DNA of 64,000 nucleotides from Planctomycetia bacterium. Its GTDB lineage: Bacteria > Planctomycetota > Phycisphaerae > UBA1845 > Fen-1342. The DNA is taken from NCBI GenBank assembly GCA_015709575.1, contig CP054190.1:3470616-3534615 (forward strand), in the 5' to 3' direction. A program made the position numbers and the translations under genes. Below are positions 11,746 through 20,793 of this stretch, in pieces (positions within the stretch are counted from its first letter, which is position 1; each line of letters begins with the position of its first letter). The notes below the pieces were generated by a model. It was given only the letters and a program-made list of their open reading frames with translations. It was not told the origin of the DNA and searched no databases.

Positions 11746-12138
11746 CTACTTCTTCTTGCGCTTCACGCCGTACTTGCTGCGGCTGCGATTGCGCTCCTTG
11801 CCTTCCTTGTCCTTCCCGCACCCCGCGCAGTCCAACTGCCCGCGCACGATGTGGTAGCGAACACCCGGCAGATCGCGCACACGCCCGCCGCGGATCAGCA
11901 CGCGCGAGTGCTCCTGCAGGTTGTGGTCGATCCCCGGAATGTAGGCCGTCACCTCGCGACCGTTGCTCAGGCGCACGCGGGCCACCTTGCGGATCGCGGA
12001 GTTGGGCTTCTTCGGCGTCTGGGTCTTCACGATCAGGCACACGCCCGCCTTGAACGGGCTTTTGTCCAGATCGCGGACCTTCGACTTGGCGGGAAACGGC
12101 CGCCGCGGATGGCGCACAAGCTGATTGATCGTCGGCAT
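11746..12138 (-). CDS. rpsL: 30S ribosomal protein S12
   Basis: A 130-residue S12 of the decoding centre. [15 protein letters not shown] and [20 protein letters not shown] cover the loops altered in streptomycin resistance, and both contain the wild-type Lys (KKPNS). The C-terminal part is longer than usual: between QLDCAG and RSKYGV there is an inserted charged stretch beginning [10 protein letters not shown]. It is the first gene of an rpsL-rpsG pair. Confidence 0.97.
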   Translation of the reverse strand: MPTINQLVRHPRRPFPAKSKVRDLDKSPFKAGVCLIVKTQTPKKPNSAIRKVARVRLSNGREVTAYIPGIDHNLQEHSRVLIRGGRVRDLPGVRYHIVRGQLDCAGCGKDKEGKERNRSRSKYGVKRKKK

Positions 12139-12215
12139 CGGTGCCTCGTGTTGCGAACATCCCGAAGATACGGGCTACCTCACCGGCGGACGCCCGGCCG
12201 GCCGGCGAGCCGAGT

Positions 12216-12221
12216 AGTATA
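12216..12221 (-). promoter_or_regulatory. Candidate -10 element of rpsL-rpsG
   Basis: On the minus strand TATACT lies about 80 bases upstream of the rpsL ATG. A TTTCGC-like hexamer sits about 16 bases further upstream, a weak -35. No other promoter-like site is visible between rpsL and the neighbouring minus-strand gene. Confidence 0.4.
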
Positions 12222-12356
12222 GCACGACGCCGAACGGGCGAAAGGGGGCCGACCGACCGCAAATCGGGAATTGCCCGCCCTCCCAATCCGCGCTACCCAC
12301 ATCCGTAAGCGGTTGCGAAGTCTGCCGTTACGCTGACGCCGGCCCGACCAATACGG

Positions 12357-14063
12357 CTATTCGACCAGCAGATCGAAGCTCTTGCCCGCGAAACGCACGC
12401 TGCGGGCCTCGATCCCCTCGCATTCCGCCGGCGAGGCCCTGAAGATCGCCAGCCGCGCCGCAAGCTGGCCATCGGCCTTCCACGCCTGGCCGGGCGAAGT
12501 GCCCAGCGCCGCCAGCGAGGCCGCCAGTTGCACCCGTCCCACCTGCTGTTCAATGGCGGTCAGCAGTTCCACTCCAATGCCTGCATCGACGCACACCACC
12601 GCCGTCCGCGCACCACGCTCACGAAGTCGCGCCAGCAGCGCGTCGCGCCCGTCGAACGCGAGCAGTTCATAACCATTACCTCTCTGCGCGCGCGAGAGGA
12701 TGACGCCAAAGAGCCGATCTCCTTCTTGCACCAGCTCGATTACCGCGTCATACGTGGCGCTGACAATCTGACCACCCCCGGCGGCCGCCACGGTCGTCGC
12801 CAGGTTCTCGTTCGGGAGATTCCCCGGCAGCATGTCAACCACCGGCGCGGCGGCGCCTGTGATCCCCGTGGCACGGGCCTTTCTCGCCTGAACAGCGGAG
12901 AGCAGGTCGAGCGGATTCGCCGTCGGCTCAAGCGGAGCGGAAGCGGCAACCGCGACCCACGGCTCCTGAACGCTGGCAAGCTCCGGGACGGCCGGCGCGT
13001 CGGCCCGCAACCCGAGATACCAGTCCAGCCACTCGGCAACGGCGGTGTTCCCGTCTCGCGCCGCGCGCGCCCGACGCCCGATCAGCGTCGCGAGCTGGGC
13101 GCCGCGCGGTGCGCGCGGAGCGCCGACGTCGCGCGCCACCTGCGCCGCCAGCGCGTTCGGAGGAGGCGGCGGTGGCGCCGCCATCGGCCGAATCACCGTC
13201 GCCGACATCGCGGTCGGCAATTGAACCTCCAGCGGCCACCAGGCCTCCGCCGACGGCCCCGGCGCTGCGGTCACTGCCAGCGCAATCGTGTACTCGCCCG
13301 CCTGTTCGGGAATCGCCAGCGAAAGCTCGATCAACTCAAGGCCCGCGGCGTCGCGCTGGGCGGTGGTGCTGATCGCCGGTGTGTTCCCCGGAGTGGTGGC
13401 CTGAAGCGTGAAAGCAAGTTGCGCCGTCTGGGCCGGGATGGCCGGATCTGCGCCGCTCCACGCCGGCGTGAATCGCACCGCGACCGGCTCCGCGCCCGCC
13501 GGCAACCGCAACGGCTCGCTCGTCACCGCCTGCCCGCCGATCGTCCACGCGCCGAACTGCAGCGCCGGTCGCCGGGCGTTCGCGCTGCGCAACGCCGTGC
13601 TGCGGCCCTCTGCTGCGGTGCGAACCTCCGCGCCCCCCGCGGCGTCCAGCGCGCCGCCGCCGCTCGCATCCGCCAGCGCTGCCAGCCACGCGGTTCGATC
13701 ACGATATTGCGCCAGGTCGGACAGCGCCTCCGCCGGACAGACTTCGTCGATCTCCCCCAGCAGCCATTTCACGCGATCAGCCCGCACCGACAGCGCACCG
13801 CTGAGCGCGAGCAACTCGGGCGCTGTCAACGATGCGACGACGCGGCGTTCGGCCGACAGCGCGGCCAGCTCATCGGGAAAAACGGCGGCTTGGGCGGCCG
13901 GACGGGCGGGCGTCGCTCGATCCTGGGCGATCGCAGGGACCGCGCCGCCGCCGAGCGCAAGCGAAAGAAACACCCCGGCGAAGACATGCCCAAGGTTCGC
14001 GACGGAAGGTTGCCGCGCGGCGGCCCGAAGCACTGGCCGTTGTTCGATGAACGATGGCGACAT
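12357..14063 (-). CDS. Secreted hypothetical protein, 568 aa
   Basis: A large exported protein with an N-terminal signal (NLGHVFAGVFLSLALGGGA then PAIAQ, probable cleavage near residue 46). The body is alanine- and proline-rich with beta-rich segments; a proline stretch (APPPPPPNALAAQVARD) separates an N-terminal half from a C-terminal half. No catalytic motif or family is recognised. It is the last gene of a minus-strand run of envelope proteins starting at 17.9 kb, suggesting a shared role. Low cysteine content fits a periplasmic or surface protein. Confidence 0.55.
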   Translation of the reverse strand: MSPSFIEQRPVLRAAARQPSVANLGHVFAGVFLSLALGGGAVPAIAQDRATPARPAAQAAVFPDELAALSAERRVVASLTAPELLALSGALSVRADRVKWLLGEIDEVCPAEALSDLAQYRDRTAWLAALADASGGGALDAAGGAEVRTAAEGRSTALRSANARRPALQFGAWTIGGQAVTSEPLRLPAGAEPVAVRFTPAWSGADPAIPAQTAQLAFTLQATTPGNTPAISTTAQRDAAGLELIELSLAIPEQAGEYTIALAVTAAPGPSAEAWWPLEVQLPTAMSATVIRPMAAPPPPPPNALAAQVARDVGAPRAPRGAQLATLIGRRARAARDGNTAVAEWLDWYLGLRADAPAVPELASVQEPWVAVAASAPLEPTANPLDLLSAVQARKARATGITGAAAPVVDMLPGNLPNENLATTVAAAGGGQIVSATYDAVIELVQEGDRLFGVILSRAQRGNGYELLAFDGRDALLARLRERGARTAVVCVDAGIGVELLTAIEQQVGRVQLAASLAALGTSPGQAWKADGQLAARLAIFRASPAECEGIEARSVRFAGKSFDLLVE

Positions 14064-14101
14064 GGGTCAGACGATCCTGCCGGACCGATGAATAAAGCCC
14101 G

Positions 14102-14347
14102 CTACGGCCGGCCGCCGCGCGGCTGGTCCACCGTGCTGCTGCCGCGGCCGTAATCCGGCCGAGGGGCGGGCGACGACGACCCACGCTCCTTTTCAAGCTC
14201 GCGTTCCGCGCGCACGGCGTCGTCATGGGCCATCGTCTCAGCCGGGTCAGCCCGACCGCCGGACGGCTCTTTATCGCTCGACGACGAACACCCCGGCGAG
14301 CCGAAGCCCACCGCGGAGATCGACAGAATCACGAGAGCGGTTCTCAT
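14102..14347 (-). CDS. Small lipoprotein, 81 aa
   Basis: A short lipoprotein with MRTALVILSISAVGFGSPGC, where the final Cys fits a lipobox, followed by a serine-rich and then charged disordered tail. A strong GGAGG precedes the ATG. It lies 38 bases upstream of the 568-residue secreted protein gene on the same strand. The function is unknown. Confidence 0.55.
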   Translation of the reverse strand: MRTALVILSISAVGFGSPGCSSSSDKEPSGGRADPAETMAHDDAVRAERELEKERGSSSPAPRPDYGRGSSTVDQPRGGRP

Positions 14348-14428
14348 GAGGATGAATCCTCCGATGTGCCGTGCACGCCGAATTTTGCACCCAGCGTGGA
14401 ATGTATCCCGCGGCCGCCCGCCATGTCG

Positions 14429-15436
14429 CTACGGAGCCGGAGGCACGATCAATGAGCCGGGGCCGACGACCCCGCCCGCGCCGCCGACGAAGTTGATCCC
14501 CAGCAGCGCGAAGCCGTTCGTCCCCAGCCCGCGGCCATCGCTCGACGGCGGACGCTGGTTACGCCCCTCGGCCGCGGACGCAATCCCCGCGGGCGACTCC
14601 GCCCCCGGCAGACGCAGATTTCCGATCGCCGCCCCGGCCGCAACACCGCCCTGGCTGGCCGTGCTGGACAGGCCCGTGCCGACCTGCGCATTGGACGCAA
14701 CGTTCACCACGCGCAGCTCGCCAACCGCCAACGCGCGCTCAATCACCACGGATTTCGCCGACGTATCCACCGCGAGCAGATTCAACACCAGGTCGCGCTG
14801 CACGATCAGGCGCTGCGAGCGCGCCGCGCCGATGCCGATCGAATTGAACGCGTCATCATTGATCACAAAGGAGTCCGCCAGCCCGCCGCGCTCCACGAAC
14901 CGCCCCTCCGCCCACACCAGCCGCCGCGCCGGCGCCACCGATCCGACGCCCTGAAGCGACTGCGGCACCCCGCCATCCAGCGGCTGATAGCCGAATTCCA
15001 GCGAGGTCGGCCCGGCCGCGATCTGCATCGTGCCGCGCACCAGCGGCCCGCCGACGGCCGGCACGTCGCCCGGGGCGATGACGCGAAACCGCACGCGCTG
15101 CCGATCGGTCGGCACGCCCGAGGCGAGCGTCACGGCGCCGCTGCGGATCACCACCTCTTCCCCGAACTCCGCGAACTCGATCTCCGCCGGGCCGCCGACC
15201 AGCAGCAGCCCCTGCGCATCCGGCCCGTCGGTGAAGAGCGCCACGCGCTGCCCCGCGGCCAGCGAAAAACGCCCTTCCTCGATCCGTCCGCCCGGCATCG
15301 GCCCTGCCTGCGGATGCGCCAGGATCTCCTCCAGCGCCGCCGGTTCGGCGGACATCAGCCGCCATTCGCCTGCGAGCGCCGGAAGCGCCGCGAGAATCAG
15401 CCCGGTCGCGCCCGCAAGCACACCAATGGTTCGCAT
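14429..15436 (-). CDS. Secreted hypothetical protein, 335 aa
   Basis: The N-terminus is a clear signal peptide (MRTIGVLAGATGLILAALPALA). The first half alternates short hydrophobic strands and resembles FecR-like periplasmic beta domains (GQRVALFTDGPDAQGLLLVG), but the match is weak. The second half is valine-, alanine- and glycine-rich with NVASNAQVGTGLSS and a glycine-rich C-terminus. No enzymatic motif is present. It follows the TPR/beta-barrel gene by 27 bases, with GGAGAT before the ATG, so the two are likely co-transcribed. Confidence 0.55.
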   Translation of the reverse strand: MRTIGVLAGATGLILAALPALAGEWRLMSAEPAALEEILAHPQAGPMPGGRIEEGRFSLAAGQRVALFTDGPDAQGLLLVGGPAEIEFAEFGEEVVIRSGAVTLASGVPTDRQRVRFRVIAPGDVPAVGGPLVRGTMQIAAGPTSLEFGYQPLDGGVPQSLQGVGSVAPARRLVWAEGRFVERGGLADSFVINDDAFNSIGIGAARSQRLIVQRDLVLNLLAVDTSAKSVVIERALAVGELRVVNVASNAQVGTGLSSTASQGGVAAGAAIGNLRLPGAESPAGIASAAEGRNQRPPSSDGRGLGTNGFALLGINFVGGAGGVVGPGSLIVPPAP

Positions 15437-15463
15437 GAAACGGATCTCCGCGCGGCCGGCGGT

Positions 15464-17536
15464 TCAGAAGCTGACTTGCAGGGCCAGCCAGTACTGCTGC
15501 CGGTCATACGAGTATATGTCCTGGCTGGCGGAATCCGTCACGTTTCCATCCTGGATGACGAAATCCGCCGCCGCCCGCAGCCGCACCTCGAGCGTCCGCG
15601 CCTCGGCCGCCTCGCCCCGTCCGACGATCGTGTAGCCCACGCCGAAGGTATGCACCTGCCGCATGTCGTCGCGCGTGTCACGCGTCGCGTCAAACAGGCT
15701 GTATTGGTTGTAGTCATCCCATGACAGGCGCAGACCGTAGTCCACGCTCAGCCGCAAAGGCAGCGGTACTTCAAGCCCCGCCAACAGCGAATGCCCGTTC
15801 AGGTCAAATTCGTTGCCCTGGGTGCGCTCGTCGCGGAATTCATATCCGATGTAGCCGCGCAGCCAGCGCCGTCGATCATTGTCCGCCGCGACGCCTTCCT
15901 TGCCTTCATAATGAGCCGCCCAGATCCGATCCGCCCGCAGCAGATCCACCGATTGGCGGATGCCCAGCAGGTGATAGTTGCCGTCGCGATCCAGGCGATG
16001 GTCCGCCACGGGGTCGTAATACCGGCGGCTTTCATACTGGTAATAGCCGCTGAGGTAGGTGCCGAAGCTGAACTCCTCCGGCCGCGAGAAGCGCCGCGTC
16101 AGGCTGACATACCCGCTGTGCGTGCCGATGAACGGCTCATGCCCCAGCTCGGTGTTGGAGAACTGATATTCCCAGTAATTGAACCAGTCCTCGGCCGGCT
16201 CCCACACCGCAAAGACCCGTCCGCGATACTGATTGATGTCGTACTCGCGGATGCGCGTATGCCAGCGGTGTGACGTGTCCGCCCCGAAGCCGACCGTCAG
16301 CGCGCGCCCGAGCGAAAACCCGTCCTGCTCCGACGTGAAACGCCGCGACAGATCAAAACCCGCCAGAATCTCGCCAAACCAGTCGTTCTGCTTCGAAATG
16401 CGCCGCGGCAGCGCTGTCCCCTCGCCCAGCAGGATCACGTTCGAGTCGTACCCGCCGCCGATCTGCACGTTGCCGCGAAAGTCAATCTGCCCCAGCGGCG
16501 TGCCGAAGCGGATCGGCTCATACCCCTGCCCGGCCTCGATCGCCTTTTCACGCAGCCGCGTCGCGTCCGCCCGCAGCGCCTCCAGCACGGGATACTCGGC
16601 CGCTCGACCGGCGACGCCGTCCAGCAGGCGGATGCCCAGCTCACGATCCCCGCCGAGCACGTTCGAGACGCCCTCGTAATAGGACTTGTACAACTCGACC
16701 GCCGTTCGCTCCGGCGGCACGCCGGCCGGCGCGGGCAGCGACGGATCCGGCTGCGGCGCCAGCTCCAGCGCCCGCTCGAAGGACACGCTCGCCGAGCTGC
16801 GCATCGACGCGTCGCGGCCCCAGACGCCAAGACGCCACTTTGCAATAGCGAGAAAGAAGTGCCCGAGGTAATCCGGCGTCCCCGCCGCCTCCATCTCGGT
16901 GTTGTAGGCCTCGAGCGTCCCGACCGCGCCGCGCGCCAGCGCAAGCTGCTCGCGATCGGTGCCCGCGAGCTGCGCAATTCCAAGCGTCAATCCCGCTTCC
17001 ACGGGGCGCACGCGGCGCACCTCGGGATCGCTGGCCGCCAGCTCGAGCAACCGGCCCAGATGCCGCTGCGCATCGCCAAACGCCCGCCGCGCGTCGCTGT
17101 CGAGCGCCTGCACGCGCCCAGCGTCCGTCGTGGCCCGCGCGTCGCGGCGGGCCTGCAGGCCGCGCTCCATCTCGATCAGTCCGGCCCAGTAGAGCGCCGC
17201 CGGCTCATTCGGATCGCGCTCCAGCACGGCCAGAAATCGCGCATACGCGGCGTCTCGATCCCCGGCGCGATAGGCGTAAATCGCTCCCAGCACGTCAAAG
17301 CCGGTGCCGGTCTGCGGTGCGGACGCGTCCGATGGCGGGTTCGCCGCGGTTGCGCCGGCTGGTGGGGCGGAATCGGCCGGCCGCTCATCATCCTGTGCCA
17401 CCGCCGGGGCGACCATCACGAAAAGGATGCCCGCCGTCGCGAACCATCGCGAATTGAATCGATGAATCACGCTATGTCCCCGAGAAGGGCCGCGCGCCAT
17501 CCGCGCGGAATCGGTCCGCCGCCGGATCAGCACCAT
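15464..17536 (-). CDS. TPR domain plus outer-membrane beta-barrel-like protein
   Basis: A 690-residue exported protein. After the signal (WFATAGILFVMVAPAVAQ) come helical repeats (AIYAYRAGDRDAAYARFLAV, PNEPAALYWAGLIEMERG) typical of TPRs up to about residue 300. The C-terminal 350 residues are rich in aromatic, alternating strands (RIREYDINQYRGRVFAVW) and the protein ends in Phe (LALQVSF), the usual end of outer-membrane barrels. The ATG overlaps the stop of the 55-residue lipoprotein gene as TGATG. Such TPR-barrel fusions occur in exopolysaccharide and surface-structure export; the cargo is not evident here. Confidence 0.65.
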   Translation of the reverse strand: MVLIRRRTDSARMARGPSRGHSVIHRFNSRWFATAGILFVMVAPAVAQDDERPADSAPPAGATAANPPSDASAPQTGTGFDVLGAIYAYRAGDRDAAYARFLAVLERDPNEPAALYWAGLIEMERGLQARRDARATTDAGRVQALDSDARRAFGDAQRHLGRLLELAASDPEVRRVRPVEAGLTLGIAQLAGTDREQLALARGAVGTLEAYNTEMEAAGTPDYLGHFFLAIAKWRLGVWGRDASMRSSASVSFERALELAPQPDPSLPAPAGVPPERTAVELYKSYYEGVSNVLGGDRELGIRLLDGVAGRAAEYPVLEALRADATRLREKAIEAGQGYEPIRFGTPLGQIDFRGNVQIGGGYDSNVILLGEGTALPRRISKQNDWFGEILAGFDLSRRFTSEQDGFSLGRALTVGFGADTSHRWHTRIREYDINQYRGRVFAVWEPAEDWFNYWEYQFSNTELGHEPFIGTHSGYVSLTRRFSRPEEFSFGTYLSGYYQYESRRYYDPVADHRLDRDGNYHLLGIRQSVDLLRADRIWAAHYEGKEGVAADNDRRRWLRGYIGYEFRDERTQGNEFDLNGHSLLAGLEVPLPLRLSVDYGLRLSWDDYNQYSLFDATRDTRDDMRQVHTFGVGYTIVGRGEAAEARTLEVRLRAAADFVIQDGNVTDSASQDIYSYDRQQYWLALQVSF

Positions 17537-17703
17537 CAGGCGGAGGCCTGGACGGCGAGCGTCACGATCTGGCCGACGAGGCTCGAGACCGCCAGAACGA
17601 CCTGCGACCGGCCAAACTCAATGAGCTGCTGCGAAGTGGCGCAGCTCCCCAGCACGAGCAGCCCGCCGGATGAGAGAATGGAGAGAACGTGCAGCTTGCG
17701 CAT
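17536..17703 (-). CDS. Very small lipoprotein, 55 aa
   Basis: A short gene between larger ones: it encodes 55 residues beginning MRKLHVLSILSSGGLLVLGS with Cys at residue 21, a good lipobox. The mature part is about 35 residues with a repeated hydrophobic pattern (VVLAVSSLVGQIVTLAVQ), likely a surface-associated amphipathic helix. Its stop overlaps the next ATG by one base (TGATG). It resembles in size and pattern the 71-residue lipoprotein just upstream. The function is unknown. Confidence 0.55.
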   Translation of the reverse strand: MRKLHVLSILSSGGLLVLGSCATSQQLIEFGRSQVVLAVSSLVGQIVTLAVQASA

Positions 17704-17728
17704 GGAATGTCCCGCTGATTCGCGGTCG

Positions 17729-17944
17729 TCAGCCGACCGCGCGCACGATGGCGTTGTTCAGGAAAAAGCCGACGGTGTTAGCGAACAGGTTGCCGATCAC
17801 CACGGACGATATGCGGGTCGTCTCCGTCTGGAGCTGGTCCAGCTCCAGCGCGTTGAGGCTGCACGCGCCGGTCTGAAGCAGCGTGGCGGTGGACAGGCCC
17901 AGCACGATCCGGCGATACAGCGGCAGACGACGGGTCATACGCAC
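17729..17944 (-). CDS. Small lipoprotein, 71 aa
   Basis: Starts at GTG 17944, with GGAGG seven bases upstream; ATG two codons later is an alternative. The N-terminus RRIVLGLSTATLLQTGAC has a basic n-region, a hydrophobic core and a Cys in lipobox position. The mature part is polar, then hydrophobic (ISSVVIGNLFANTVGFFLNN). It is the first gene of the minus-strand envelope run and lies 25 bases from the 55-residue lipoprotein gene. Confidence 0.55.
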   Translation of the reverse strand: MRMTRRLPLYRRIVLGLSTATLLQTGACSLNALELDQLQTETTRISSVVIGNLFANTVGFFLNNAIVRAVG

Positions 17945-18282
17945 GGGAATTCCTCCGGGGGCGAGCCTGTGACGCTAGGCGAGATAAACCCCGCACCATT
18001 CACGCCAATCGGGGTCGATCCGCGCGGATTATGCGGACGTTGCCCATCGGTGTCAAACCGATCGGTGTTCCAACGCAAAACCGCTCTCGGCGTAAACACC
18101 GCCCGCCGCTGCTCGCCAATGGGAAATCTCAGCCGTAGCAAGCAGGCGGGGACGCTGGTGCCGCCCTTAGTGGGCTGGTGCCGAGCATCGCGAGGCCCAA
18201 CCCCTGCTCCGCGCCGCCCGCCCGTCACGCGACGCCCGCCACCGGCGCCGCGGCCCACCGCGAATCCCCACCCCGTGGCGGC
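17945..18282. other. Intergenic region without a clear gene
   Basis: No convincing gene is seen. The segment near 18150-18200 (GTGCCGCCCTTAGTGGGCTG and following) looks like a dispersed non-coding repeat; a related GGCTGGTGCTAAGCG sequence occurs near 25827. Confidence 0.3.
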
Positions 18283-18873
18283 TCACCCCCCGGCGTCACC
18301 GCTCGTCGGCGTCGCCACCCGCCCCCCTGCCTCGACGACTGCCCCACCGCGCAGCGCCGCCTCGCGCAGCGCATCCCGCAGGTTCTGATGCTTCGGTAAA
18401 TCCTCAAAGTCGTACGACCGCAGCTCCTCCATCGCCCGCTCGACCGTCCACCCCCGTCGAACAATGCGGTGCAGCCCGATCGCCAGCCCCGTCCGATTCG
18501 AACCCGCCGCGCAATGCACCAGCGTCGGGCCGTTATCCGCCCGCTCCAGCGCTTCGAGAATTCGCGCGCGATCCCCCGCGGTGCTCGATCCGTCTCCGCG
18601 CAGCGGGATGTTCACCCACCGCAGCCCCAGTCGCTCCGCGGCCGCCCGCTCGCGCTGCGACACCGGGGCGGATGGATCCAGCAGCGAGATGACCGTACGA
18701 ACGCCGCGCTCGCGCGCCAGGTGCGCGAGCTGCCGCGGCGATATCTCGCCGCTGCGATACAACTCGCCGGCCTCCACCACGCCGAAGCGCCTCGGCAGAT
18801 CGGGGCGCGTGTCCCACGTCGCCGCCAGCGCCAGCGCCGCCATGACCGATAGCAGGGTGCCGCAGCGTCTCAT
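18283..18873 (-). CDS. Exported or anchored protein tyrosine / dual-specificity phosphatase
   Basis: A 196-residue protein with the cysteine phosphatase P-loop VHCAAGSNRTG (Cys121, Arg127; consensus HCxxGxxR). An N-terminal hydrophobic stretch (TLLSVMAALALAA) suggests secretion or membrane anchoring. FGVVEAGELYRSGEISPRQL and VRTVISLLDP match the entry strands of dual-specificity phosphatases of the DSP/Siw14 type. The acidic residue preceding the P-loop is less certain. Start is ATG at 18873. Confidence 0.8.
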   Translation of the reverse strand: MRRCGTLLSVMAALALAATWDTRPDLPRRFGVVEAGELYRSGEISPRQLAHLARERGVRTVISLLDPSAPVSQRERAAAERLGLRWVNIPLRGDGSSTAGDRARILEALERADNGPTLVHCAAGSNRTGLAIGLHRIVRRGWTVERAMEELRSYDFEDLPKHQNLRDALREAALRGGAVVEAGGRVATPTSGDAGG

Positions 18874-18904
18874 CAGCAGCGTCTCATCTCGCGGCCGCGT
18901 TCCG

Positions 18905-20158
18905 CTACGGCCGCGCCGCGCCCCCGCCGCCCGACCCGTTCGTGTCCGATGCTTCCTTTGGCGGCGCCTGGGCCGGAACGGCCGGCTCGACCTTCACTTC
19001 CCCATCGCCGTCCGATCCGCCAGCCTTATCCGCCGCCCCTTCACGACGCATCGTGCCGCCGCGCCCGCGACCATCGTCCTTGCGCGACTCCGCCAGCGCC
19101 GCTTCCTGCTTCTGCTTGAGCGTCGGAATCTTGTCCAACCCCGACTTGAACGTCTCAAACCGCCGCACCAGCGGCCGCTTCACGCGGTCCAGTTCCGCCT
19201 TGGCCGACTGCTTCTCCTCGTCCGACTTGGCGTCGGCCAGCTTCTTTTCCGCCCGCGTCAGGTCGGCCGCGATCCGCGTCGCGAACCCGTCGCGCTCCTC
19301 CATCGCGTTCCGCAGGCGGCTGCGCGCCAGGTCCGACTGCTCGTCGTTCAGCTTGTAGCGGCGAATGAAGTCCTCCGTGTACTTGACCCACTCATCCGAC
19401 GCCGCCAGCGACGCCGTCTTGCGCGGGGCGCGCTGCGCATCGTTGCGGCTAGGGGGCTTGCCGGGCGCATTCGGGCCCTCGGGATCCAGCGACGTGCCGC
19501 CCAGTGCCGCGATTCGCGCATCGCGCGCCTCGCGCATCGCCGCCACGCGCTTGCGATCCTCCGCGCGCATGATCCGCCGCTGCTCCGGCGTGCCGATCCA
19601 TTCACGCTCCGGGTCGTAACCGCCGTCGGCCCATTCGCTGAGCTTGTTCGTCACCATGCCGATGCCGGTCTGAAACGCGGCGAACTCCCCCTCCAGCATC
19701 ACGCGCTGATCGTCCGTCATGAAGCTCGACATCTCGCCCGTCACATCGCCCATCATCTCGCTGAAGCTGCCCACCAGCGGCGCGACCCGCTGCGCCCACG
19801 CCGCCACCACCTCCGGCGTCGGCGCCTCCGAGTCCAGCAGCGCCTCGAAGTAGGCGTTCATCAGCGACTGAATCTCGCCCCGGTTCTTCTGCATCCACTG
19901 CGGGAAGCGGTCAAACGCCTCGCGCGCCCGCATCATCTGCTCATCATCCAGCTCGTAGTGGTCCGACACCTGCTCGACAATGCGATCAAGCATCCGGGTG
20001 AGCATCTTTTCCGTCGGCCAGAACCCCTCCGTCGGGATCACCGGCTCCTCGGTCCGCTTCTCCTCCGCCGGCGCATCCTGCCCCAGTGCCCCCGACGAAT
20101 ACCCCCCCACCAGCGCGGCCAGAAGCCCGCAAGCCATCCAGCGAGCCGCGATTCGCAT
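18905..20158 (-). CDS. Secreted charged coiled-coil protein, 417 aa
   Basis: A signal peptide (MRIAARWMACGLLAALVGGY, then SSGALGQ) is followed by a mostly helical, highly charged protein. Long stretches such as LTRAEKKLADAKSDEEKQSA are coiled-coil-like, and the C-terminus is disordered and Gly/Pro-rich. ATG at 20158 is chosen over an upstream in-frame start because AAGGAG lies about nine bases before it and the signal peptide begins there. No family is recognised. Confidence 0.6.
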   Translation of the reverse strand: MRIAARWMACGLLAALVGGYSSGALGQDAPAEEKRTEEPVIPTEGFWPTEKMLTRMLDRIVEQVSDHYELDDEQMMRAREAFDRFPQWMQKNRGEIQSLMNAYFEALLDSEAPTPEVVAAWAQRVAPLVGSFSEMMGDVTGEMSSFMTDDQRVMLEGEFAAFQTGIGMVTNKLSEWADGGYDPEREWIGTPEQRRIMRAEDRKRVAAMREARDARIAALGGTSLDPEGPNAPGKPPSRNDAQRAPRKTASLAASDEWVKYTEDFIRRYKLNDEQSDLARSRLRNAMEERDGFATRIAADLTRAEKKLADAKSDEEKQSAKAELDRVKRPLVRRFETFKSGLDKIPTLKQKQEAALAESRKDDGRGRGGTMRREGAADKAGGSDGDGEVKVEPAVPAQAPPKEASDTNGSGGGGAARP

Positions 20159-20308
20159 ACGCTCTGCTCCTTCGAAGTGCACAGGCGCAACCCGGCGCGC
20201 GGAGCCTTCCGCGACCCGGGCCGTCACCCAACCCTGTATCTTACCCGCACACGTCCCGAAACCGCGCTTTCCCGCGCGTTCCGACAATCCCCGACACCCG
20301 CCCCGCGC

Positions 20309-20336
20309 TTGACTTCGCCGCCGCTGCCTATATCCT
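20309..20336 (+). promoter_or_regulatory. Candidate promoter of the cobalamin riboswitch transcript
   Basis: TTGACT at 20309-20314 and TATCCT at 20331-20336, spaced by 16 bases. Transcription would start near 20343, just before the aptamer P1 stem, which is what a functional riboswitch leader requires. Confidence 0.55.
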
Positions 20337-20345
20337 GCCCGCCAC

Positions 20346-20550
20346 GGTTGCTGGTGTCCCGCCGCTCGGTGCCGCGGGAAGAATAGGGAATCCGGTTAGA
20401 CTCCGGAACGGCCCCGCCGCTGTAACCGGGAACGAACGCTGCACGAAGTCATTGGCCGCTCAGCGGCCGAGAAGGCGCAGCAAGTAGGCGTCGATGGCCC
20501 GATCGGGCCGCCCGACACGCCCGGAAGTCAGAAGACCTGCCAGCGAAACC
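20346..20550 (+). ncRNA. Cobalamin (B12) riboswitch
   Basis: The conserved core is readable in order: GGTG near the 5' end, GGGAATCCGG with ACTCCGG, a CCCCGCCGCTGTAA block, and GGAAGTCAGAAGACCTGCC near the 3' end. The 5' GGTTGCTGG pairs with 3' CCAGC..AACC to close the P1 stem. This matches the AdoCbl/cobalamin aptamer (Rfam RF00174 type). It lies 244 bases upstream of the start of a three-gene operon of surface proteins on the same strand. The expression platform is unclear; no terminator with a U-run was recognised. Confidence 0.92.
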
Positions 20551-20793
20551 AATCACCGCAGGCGCCTTCGTGGGTGAGGGCCGTCGGCATGTCGCGCGCG
20601 ATTGTTCCATTCTGATGCGAACTCTCTGAATTCAACGCACGTTGGCGCGTGGTGATGGCTGCTGCGCCAAAATCGTCCGTCGGTTCATGCGCGCTACCTC
20701 CGTCGTCTCATTCCCCTGATCGCACTGCCCGAACCGCCGTGCGTTGCCAGGCGCAACGCGCGCGGACCGCGGAAAACGCAGGAGATGTTTACG

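Noticed and set aside
17935-18258. Minus-strand 107-codon frame
   Set aside because: Covers a dispersed repeat and lacks a ribosome-binding site; likely non-coding.
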